From positions 1 to 5,009 of the forward strand of contig DAIQOP010000277.1 in assembly GCA_036787815.1 (NCBI GenBank): a stretch of DNA of 5,009 bases, written 5' to 3'. Shown in pieces: positions 1 to 5,009 of this stretch. Under the pieces are notes generated by a model. The model had not been told where the DNA came from and did no database searches. It saw only the letters and a list, made by a program, of their open reading frames with translations. A program made the position numbers and the translations under genes. The DNA is from DATBAK01 sp036787815 (GTDB lineage: Bacteria > Actinomycetota > Acidimicrobiia > IMCC26256 > PALSA-610). The number at the start of each line of letters is the position of its first letter. The stretch's first letter is position 1.

Positions 1-1152
1 CACAGATGCGCGGGGCGGCCGGCGGCGATGGGCCCACCGTGCTCCACGAGCGACGCGACCCGCGCGGGCCGCCACGACAGGAGCGCCAGGACCGACGAGA
101 GCGGGAGCAGCCCCGGCTCGACCAACCGGGTGATCGCCAGCGCGAGCGCGGTCTCCGTTCCGAGCATGCCGGGCGGCGCCTCCTCGAAGGGCACGGCCTT
201 CGTTTCCGGCGCATGGGGCGCGTGGTCGGTGGCGATGGCGTCGATCGTGCCGTCGACGAGACCCGCGATCACTCCCGCGACATCGTCGGCGGTGCGCAAC
301 GGCGGGTTCATCTTGAACACCGGGTCGAAGCCCGCACACGCTTCGTCGGTGAGCGTGAAATGTTGCGGTGAAGCCTCCGCCGTCACGCGCACACCGCGCG
401 CCTTCGCCTCGCGCACGAGTGCCGCCGCGCCCGCGGTCGAGAGATGCAGCACGTGGTACCGGGCTCCCGCGCGGGCCGCGAGCGCGAGATCGCGCGCGAC
501 GATCGTCGTCTCGGCCTCCGCGGGCCGACCGGGGATGCCGAGCCGGCTCGACCACTCGCCCTCGTGCATGTGCCCGCCGACGACCAGGCTCGGGTCTTCC
601 GCGTGCTGCGCGATGACCGCGCCGGGAAGCGAGGTGCTGTACTCGAGCGCCCGGCGCATCACCCCGGCATCGGCCACGCAGTCGCCGTCGTCGGTGAACA
701 CGCGCACGCCGAGGTCGTAAAGCTCTCCGAGCGGCGCGAGCTCGCGCCCCGCGCGACCGCGGGTGATGCAACCGGCGACGCGCACGTCGCACATCGAGTC
801 GCGGCCCCGCTCGAGCACCGCCTGCACCACCGCGGCGTCGTCGAGCGGAGGGTTGGTGTTGGGCATGCACACGACCGCGGTGAAGCCGCCGAGCGCGGCC
901 CCACGCGCACCGGTCTCGATGGTCTCGCTGTCTTCACGTCCCGGCTCCCGGAAGTGCACCTGGAGGTCGACCAGCCCGGGTGCGACGACCGCGTCGCTCG
1001 CGTCGAGCACTCGGGCGCCGGCGGGCACCGCGATCGACTCGGCGACCTCGACGATCATCGCGTCGCGCACGAGCACGTCGGCGATGCGTTCGCCGGTCTC
1101 GTCGATCACCCGCCCGCCCTTGAGCAGCACGGTATTCGCCGACGTTCGGCTC

Positions 1153-1160
<8 letters not shown>
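1..1160 (-). CDS. pyrC: Dihydroorotase, type I (3' end beyond left edge)
   Basis: This cytoplasmic amidohydrolase interconverts N-carbamoyl-L-aspartate and dihydroorotate, the third step of de novo pyrimidine synthesis. The visible 386 residues cover most of a family that is usually about 430 residues long, so roughly the last 45 are missing. Landmarks are DLQVHFREPG at 65-74, MPNTNP at 99-104, FTDDG at 155-159 (the Asp that replaces the carboxylated Lys in type I enzymes), QHAED at 185-189, HLSTAGA at 239-245, KMNPPLR at 283-289 and TDHAPH at 311-316 with the catalytic Asp312. The start is TTG at 1160, chosen because GGGAGG (1171-1166) sits 5 bases upstream and residue 1 then falls shortly before the first beta strand. 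It overlaps the end of pyrB by 8 bases. Oddity: the normal HxH metal motif reads QxH, with Gln67 (960-962) in place of the first zinc-ligand His. The rest of the active site looks intact, so I still call it dihydroorotase. Confidence 0.95.
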
Positions 1161-2075
<915 letters not shown>

Positions 2076-2079
<4 letters not shown>

Positions 2080-2714
2080 TGCCCGCCCTCCGGCGCGTCG
2101 GCCGGACCCCAGATCTCGACGGCGTCGACACCACCGTCGATCTCGCCGAGCCGGACCCGGACGTCTTCGACCGTCTTGGTCGGCAGGTTCTTGCCCACAT
2201 AGTCGGCCCGGATCGGGAGCTCCCGGTGGCCACGGTCGACGAGCACGGCGAGCTGCACGCTGCGGGGCCGGCCGATGTCGACGAGCGCGTCGAGCGCGGC
2301 GCGAGCGGTGCGGCCGGTGTAGAGCACGTCGTCGACGAGCACGACCACCTTGCCGGTCACGTCGGTGGGAACCTCGGTGGGTCCGAGCGGGCGCACCGCC
2401 CGCAGGCCGATGTCGTCGCGGAAGAACGAAGCGTCGAGCGTGCCGACCGGTACCTCGACACCCTCGAAGGCCTGGATCGCCGTGGAGAGTCGCCGCGCGA
2501 GCACGACGCCACGGGTGTAGAGACCGACGAGCACCACGTCGTCGGCTCCCTGGTTGCGCTCGACGATCTCGTGCGCGATGCGGGTCAGCGCCCGACGGAG
2601 GTTCGCGTCGTCGAACACACCGGCTCTGAACGCGAATACGCGACCCTCGCTCGGGGCCGCGTCGCCTTCGGTTCTGAGCCCCGCGGGTTCACCCGGGACG
2701 GCGTCTCGCGCCAT
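2076..2714 (-). CDS. pyrR: Bifunctional pyr operon RNA-binding regulator / uracil phosphoribosyltransferase
   Basis: PyrR binds pyr mRNA when UMP or UTP is high and lowers operon expression; many members also convert uracil and PRPP to UMP. The 212-residue protein follows Bacillus PyrR closely: RRALTRIAHEIVERN at 40-54, the PRPP loop VVLVDDVLYTGRT at 124-136, and a near-identical block from LVDRGHRELPIRADY (158-172) to GKNLPT (174-179). It is about 20-30 residues longer than typical members because of an N-terminal extension rich in Gly, Ala, Pro, Glu and Asp (residues 1-25) with no recognisable motif. The ATG at 2714 is supported by AAGGA (2723-2719) 4 bases upstream. It is the first gene of the operon and overlaps pyrB by 4 bases. 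A PyrR-type RNA hairpin lies directly upstream of its ribosome-binding site, which implies autoregulation. Confidence 0.96.
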
Positions 2715-2723
2715 GCGTTCCTT

Positions 2724-2754
2724 CCGTAGGGATCTCTCAGGATCCCCGTGACGG
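2724..2754 (-). promoter_or_regulatory. Candidate PyrR binding loop in the pyr leader
   Basis: Read on the minus strand, a hairpin forms from GGGATC (2746-2741), the hexaloop CTGAGA (2740-2735) and GATCCC (2734-2729). A lower stem CCGT (2754-2751) pairs with ACGG (2727-2724). The two stems are separated by an asymmetric internal bulge, CACG on the 5' side and a single T on the 3' side. The hexaloop fits CNGNGA, the consensus known for PyrR binding loops, and the lower-stem, bulge, upper-stem layout is also the known one. The bulge is less purine-rich than the Bacillus sites. There is no terminator between it and pyrR; instead the Shine-Dalgarno AAGGA follows the 3' arm directly. I infer translational repression as in mycobacteria: UMP-loaded PyrR stabilises the hairpin and blocks ribosome access. 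Confidence 0.68.
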
Positions 2755-2765
2755 TTCGTTCGACG

Positions 2766-2794
2766 GTACTACATCGCCGCGACGCCATGAGTCA
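2766..2794 (-). promoter_or_regulatory. Possible pyr operon promoter
   Basis: On the minus strand, TGACTC (2794-2789) is a possible -35 and TAGTAC (2771-2766) a possible -10, separated by 17 bases. Transcription would start near 2759, just before the lower stem of the PyrR hairpin, giving a leader of about 45 bases. The hexamers match the consensus only partly; the call rests mainly on spacing and position. Confidence 0.3.
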
Positions 2795-2957
2795 TCGGGA
2801 GCCGCTGCGGGCAAGCGCTCACACGCGCCCGCCGGGATCCATCAGGAGATCTGCGCGCCCGGCGGTCCCGCGGAACACCTGTTTCACCGATTGATGAACA
2901 ACGTTGCAGCACCATCGGCGATGCGTGCGAGATCCACACTCGGGGCAAGCGTTGTCG

Positions 2958-2989
2958 CGCGAAGGCGGTCCCGCGGGACCGCCTTCGCG
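2958..2989. repeat. Perfect 32-bp palindrome
   Basis: The left half, CGCGAAGGCGGTCCCG, is followed immediately by its exact reverse complement, with the centre between 2973 and 2974. The 2956/2991 pair also matches beyond a single mismatch. In RNA from either strand it would fold into a stem of about 14 bp with a 4-base loop. No T tract follows on either strand, so it is not a standard intrinsic terminator. It may be an operator for a dimeric protein, a transcription barrier, or a remnant of a palindromic repeat family; the sequence alone does not decide. Confidence 0.85.
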
Positions 2990-3071
2990 AGTGTGTGATC
3001 ACGCGAGCAATACCGATTGGCAGATCTACGCTCGACCGGCGACTCGGAATCCACGCTGCAAAGATGTCCCC

Positions 3072-3416
3072 GTGTCGCCACCTGCTCATCTTCCCCAACC
3101 ACCCCACCCGGCTGCGATTGATGAGGTCGCCGAGATTCTCGATCCCGTCCTCACCCCGCTTGGTTTCGCTCGGGGCCAAGGGGGAGCCTCCGAGCTACAA
3201 GGTCACGTGATCTTCTGCCGAGGCGACGTCGACAGCGCTGATGGCGGATGCGTCGATCTCGTCGTCGACCTCGGAGCAAAGCCGGTCTGGCGAATCACGG
3301 ACGTCCGCTACTGGGGCTTCCCGAGCGACAGTTGGCACCTGGACTTCGACCCAGATGCCAATCTCTCAGAGCAACTGGCCAAGCTCGCTCGAACCCTGCC
3401 GATCAGTCTCGCCTAG
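3072..3416 (+). CDS. Small hypothetical protein
   Basis: I do not recognise this 114-residue protein. It is predicted cytoplasmic, with no signal peptide or membrane segment. After a Pro/His-rich start (residues 1-14) comes a helix-like segment containing DPVLTPLGF at 24-32, then hydrophobic strands (HVIFCRGD, CVDLVVDLG), the aromatic block RYWGFPSDSWHLDF and an amphipathic C-terminal helix, LSEQLAKLARTL. This alternation of strands and helices looks like a real folded protein. The PLGF segment followed by strands vaguely recalls DUF4304-type proteins, but this is only an impression. I chose GTG at 3072 because the same frame can be read from 2904, yet that stretch runs through the palindrome and is Arg/Pro-rich. 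No strong Shine-Dalgarno sequence supports the start. Codon use is less GC-biased than in the pyr genes, as in accessory genes. It ends facing the VOC gene. Confidence 0.5.
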   Translation: MSPPAHLPQPPHPAAIDEVAEILDPVLTPLGFARGQGGASELQGHVIFCRGDVDSADGGCVDLVVDLGAKPVWRITDVRYWGFPSDSWHLDFDPDANLSEQLAKLARTLPISLA

Positions 3417-3519
3417 ACCCGTTCCGGGCGGCGCCAAGCCTGCACCGGCGACCTTCATTCGGCGTGCCGATCGGCAGATCTGCGCCCATCTCGCTCTCCC
3501 GCGCTCGCCCTCGGCGGGG

Positions 3520-3945
3520 TCACACGCGCTCGTGGAACCAGGGTGCATAGCTCAGTCCGATGAGCAATCCTTCGGGCCCGAGCAGGCGAGCGAGTACCTG
3601 GCCCCATGGCTCCGTGCGCTGACCGTGGATGAGCGGGTAGCCGTTGGACTCAAGCTCGCGTGCGCCCGCATCGACTGCTTCGATGCTTTCGACCTCGAAC
3701 TCGATCGTGGCTTGTGGGACCGGGACATCGGAGGGCCACTCACGAACACCGAAGCAGGATTCGGCGGCATCGGCGAGGGGCCAGACGCCGAAGTGCTTCG
3801 CACCACCGAAGTCATCCATCGCGACGTAGTCAGGATTGTCGGCGTTCGTGACGAGCGGGAGGTTCAACGTGTCGCGATAGAAGGCTTGCGCGCGTGCCGG
3901 GTCGGGAACGATGGGAGCGAAACCGGCGATGAACTGGATCTCCAC
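3520..3945 (-). CDS. VOC (glyoxalase/bleomycin-resistance) superfamily protein
   Basis: This 141-residue protein has the vicinal-oxygen-chelate fold of two beta-alpha-beta-beta-beta modules. The first carries PIVPDPARAQAFYRDTL (11-27), the classic strand-helix opening with FY, and ends near KHFGVWPL (50-57). The second runs from ATIEFEVES (79-87) through NGYPLIHG (101-108) and EPWGQ (112-116) to PEGLLIGLSY (124-133). Members include lyases, dioxygenases and drug-sequestering proteins, so the substrate cannot be named. The usual metal ligands look absent: the first strand has no His, and the last strand has Gly130 where Glu is common. It may therefore bind a ligand without metal, as bleomycin-resistance proteins do. 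The only plausible start is GTG at 3945; there is no clear Shine-Dalgarno sequence but a -10-like element 6 bases upstream. It stands alone, 108 bases downstream of the secreted-protein gene on the same strand. Confidence 0.87.
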   Translation of the reverse strand: MEIQFIAGFAPIVPDPARAQAFYRDTLNLPLVTNADNPDYVAMDDFGGAKHFGVWPLADAAESCFGVREWPSDVPVPQATIEFEVESIEAVDAGARELESNGYPLIHGQRTEPWGQVLARLLGPEGLLIGLSYAPWFHERV

Positions 3946-3951
3946 CAGCTC

Positions 3952-3958
3952 ATTATTA
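3952..3958 (-). promoter_or_regulatory. Possible -10 element for a leaderless VOC transcript
   Basis: The minus strand reads TAATAAT at 3958-3952, an A/T-rich island in a GC-rich setting. The hexamer AATAAT ends 6 bases before the GTG start at 3945, so transcription would begin at or next to the start codon. No good -35 hexamer is seen about 17 bases upstream. Leaderless genes are common in actinobacteria, and the lack of a Shine-Dalgarno sequence agrees with this. Confidence 0.35.
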
Positions 3959-4053
3959 CCCGACCTCTCGCGCCCGCACGCCCACCTCGATCTGCAGTTC
4001 GGGGCGGCCTCAACGGTGTGCGGCGAACACGCAGCAGTGGCTCGACCCGCGTA

Positions 4054-4599
4054 TCACGGTCCGTAGATCGTTGCCGTGCCGCTGAAGGTGAACCCGGTGA
4101 CGGGAGGCGCGTCACACGAGCCCACGAGCGCGTACGTGATCAGGCCCCTGAACTGATTGCCTCCTCCGGAGAGTGGACCCGAAACAACATCGCCAGTCAT
4201 GTCTCTCATGTCGGTGCCACCGTGGAGTCCCGCCCACGACACCGTGGCGATCGACTCACTCGTGCTCGACCAGTCGAGAGATACGGCGTTCGGCAACGGA
4301 TGCTTCACACGGATCGGCTCCGAGCCAGGACTCGCGCACGACGCTTGGTACGCCTTGATCTTGCCTGTGAACGGGAAGCTCCCTTGGAAGGTGCCTGAGC
4401 ACTTTGTCAATTTGCCCTTCAGGCGGATCCGGTCCCACTGAATCGGCGTCGTCGAGTCGAGTGGTGTCGCGAACGTTCCGCGACCCGTGAGGTTGCACTG
4501 TTCGTAGGTCGTGAGGGCGAGGCTGTGGTCCAGCCGACCTGCCGTCCCCGCACCGACGAGGACTGCAATGGAGAGCACGCGAACGGTCGATCTGAACAC
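4054..4599 (-). CDS. Secreted protein of unknown function
   Basis: The 181-residue protein starts with a Sec-type signal peptide: Arg3 and Arg7, a hydrophobic core at about 8-21, and a likely cut after Ala28 in HSLA/LTT. The mature part of about 153 residues is rich in Gly, Ser and Thr and predicted mainly beta strand, with four cysteines (35, 67, 88, 162) that could form two disulphides outside the cell. Recurrent short elements (CNLTGRGTF, KGKLTKCSGTF, FTFSGTATI) give it the look of the beta-rich secreted proteins often annotated as hypothetical in actinobacteria; I cannot name the family. The GTG at 4599 is supported by AGGAG (4609-4605) 5 bases upstream. The gene is complete and lies 172 bases downstream of an Hcp-like gene on the same strand, probably with its own promoter. 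Confidence 0.78.
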   Translation of the reverse strand: MFRSTVRVLSIAVLVGAGTAGRLDHSLALTTYEQCNLTGRGTFATPLDSTTPIQWDRIRLKGKLTKCSGTFQGSFPFTGKIKAYQASCASPGSEPIRVKHPLPNAVSLDWSSTSESIATVSWAGLHGGTDMRDMTGDVVSGPLSGGGNQFRGLITYALVGSCDAPPVTGFTFSGTATIYGP

Positions 4600-4624
4600 G
4601 CCTTCTCCTCACGTCGACCCGCCC

Positions 4625-4654
4625 ACAATGCCCGATCCGCGCTCGTTCTGTCAG
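4625..4654 (-). promoter_or_regulatory. Possible promoter of the secreted-protein gene
   Basis: On the minus strand CTGACA (4654-4649) matches the -35 consensus at five of six bases. CATTGT (4630-4625) follows after 18 bases as a weak -10, matching three of six. A start near 4618 would give a short leader that contains the Shine-Dalgarno sequence. The match is modest and could be chance. Confidence 0.33.
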
Positions 4655-4752
4655 CAGCCGGAGCGCAGATCGCGCCGCTGAATCAGCCGGGCGCAGACGC
4701 CCTGCGTCGCCATCGGCGGGGCGCGCCTCGCTGCGGATCAAAGATCGGGTGA

Positions 4753-4769
4753 GCCGGCTGGGCCGGCTT
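4753..4769 (-). terminator. Hairpin just after the Hcp-like gene
   Basis: On the minus strand, AGCCGGC (4769-4763), the loop CCA (4762-4760) and GCCGGCT (4759-4753) form a perfect 7-bp GC-rich stem beginning 2 bases after the stop codon. No T run follows directly (the next bases are CACCCGATCTTT), so it may be a weak or U-less terminator or an mRNA 3'-end stabiliser. Confidence 0.45.
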
Positions 4770-4771
4770 GG

Positions 4772-5009
4772 TTACGGAATGGTGTAGCTGACCGTCTGCG
4801 CTGGGGAACCGGCGATGTGGGCGATCATCGTGAACGCGGTGAAGTTCAACGAGATCGACTCGAAGGGTGTCGTGCCGCCGCTACTCATCGAAAACGAGGA
4901 CAAGGCCGCGTTCGTGACGTCGAACTCCAGGTACTTGACGAGGGTCCCGCTGACGTTGAGGTTCGTGAAATAGATCACGGCGTTGCCCGAGCCGGTACCC
5001 GTCAGCGAC
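4772..5009 (-). CDS. Hcp-like protein, C-terminal part (5' end beyond right edge)
   Basis: Seventy-eight C-terminal residues are visible, ending in SYTIP and a TAA stop. The frame is open to the window edge, so the GTG codon at 4978 is probably internal. The sequence is strand-rich: AVIYFTNLNV, LVKYLEFDVTNAALSSFSMSS, then FESISLNFTAFTM and a final TVSYTIP. This pattern resembles the C-terminal half of Hcp-family proteins (type VI secretion tube proteins), where a strand like ExxSLNFTxI precedes the last strand. Hcp homologues also occur in bacteria without a type VI system, including actinobacteria, so a contractile secretion role should not be assumed; no other type VI gene is visible. A type VI-independent ring-forming or extracellular protein is equally possible. 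Family assignment is by eye from a partial sequence. Confidence 0.58.
   Translation of the reverse strand, partial: SLTGTGSGNAVIYFTNLNVSGTLVKYLEFDVTNAALSSFSMSSGGTTPFESISLNFTAFTMIAHIAGSPAQTVSYTIP

Larger units (their letters stand above)
2715..3071. other. Intergenic region between divergent pyrR and a small plus-strand gene
   Basis: The pyr leader and promoter occupy the first 80 bases. The rest holds an 8-bp inverted repeat (CCGCCGGG at 2829-2836 and CCCGGCGG at 2858-2865), a 32-bp perfect palindrome at 2958-2989, and a 13-base word GGCGGTCCCGCGG present at 2861 and 2964 and again inverted inside the palindrome. Open frames through this stretch on either strand give Arg/Pro/Ser-rich translations without family resemblance, so I see no gene here. 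No tRNA-like fold was found. Confidence 0.6.

Noticed and set aside
2958..2989. Palindrome as an intrinsic terminator
   Set aside because: No T tract follows on either strand, and no convincing gene ends just before it.
2904..3071. Upstream extension of the small plus-strand gene to an ATG at 2904
   Set aside because: The extra 56 residues are Arg/Pro/Ser-rich, include the palindrome, and look unlike the folded downstream part, so GTG at 3072 is preferred.
2769..3179. Minus-strand open frame of 136 codons upstream of pyrR
   Set aside because: It crosses the palindrome and the proposed pyr promoter, its translation is Arg/Ser-rich, and it conflicts with the better supported plus-strand frame from 3072.
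3466..3482. Adjacent short palindromes GCCGATCGGC and CAGATCTG in the convergent gap
   Set aside because: They are short, common in GC-rich DNA and lack a T tract. The similar AGATCTGCGC at 2847 and 3476 is within chance.
3241..4398. Plus-strand open frame of 385 codons
   Set aside because: It runs antisense through both the VOC gene and the secreted-protein gene, crosses their spacer, and shows no family features.

Overview
The window looks like the chromosome of a high-GC Gram-positive bacterium, most likely an actinobacterium. The evidence is strong GC bias at third codon positions, frequent GTG and TTG starts, a pyrR-pyrB-pyrC operon with mycobacterial-like PyrR and PyrC sequences, and a PyrR site next to a ribosome-binding site instead of a terminator-type attenuator. 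An acidimicrobial-type lineage is possible but is only a guess.

Left part (1-2714, minus strand): the start of a pyrimidine biosynthesis operon, transcribed right to left as pyrR (2714-2076), pyrB (2079-1153) and pyrC (1160 to beyond the left edge). The genes overlap by 4 and 8 bases, each with a Shine-Dalgarno sequence inside the gene before it, which suggests translational coupling. PyrB makes carbamoyl aspartate, PyrC cyclises it to dihydroorotate, and PyrR is the UMP-sensing RNA-binding regulator. Between pyrR and its probable promoter lies a hairpin (2724-2754) with a CTGAGA hexaloop that fits the PyrR binding-loop consensus CNGNGA. Its 3' arm abuts the pyrR Shine-Dalgarno sequence, so autogenous translational repression is the likely control.

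Middle (2715-3945): a 357-base intergenic region with a perfect 32-bp palindrome, then a small plus-strand hypothetical gene (3072-3416) that faces a minus-strand VOC-superfamily protein (3945-3520). I see no convincing terminator in the short convergent gap 3417-3519. The VOC gene has no clear Shine-Dalgarno sequence, but an A/T-rich -10-like element is placed as expected for a leaderless transcript.

Right part (4054-5009, minus strand): a complete secreted protein of unknown function (4599-4054) with a signal peptide and four cysteines. Upstream of it is the C-terminal part of an Hcp-like protein (5009-4772) followed by a GC-rich hairpin. 

The long plus-strand open frames opposite the pyr genes and opposite the VOC and secreted genes are antisense shadows. 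I found no tRNA, rRNA, CRISPR array, insertion sequence or recognisable defence system. The items most worth a second look are the PyrR leader, a Gln in place of the first metal-binding His of PyrC, and the intergenic palindrome.
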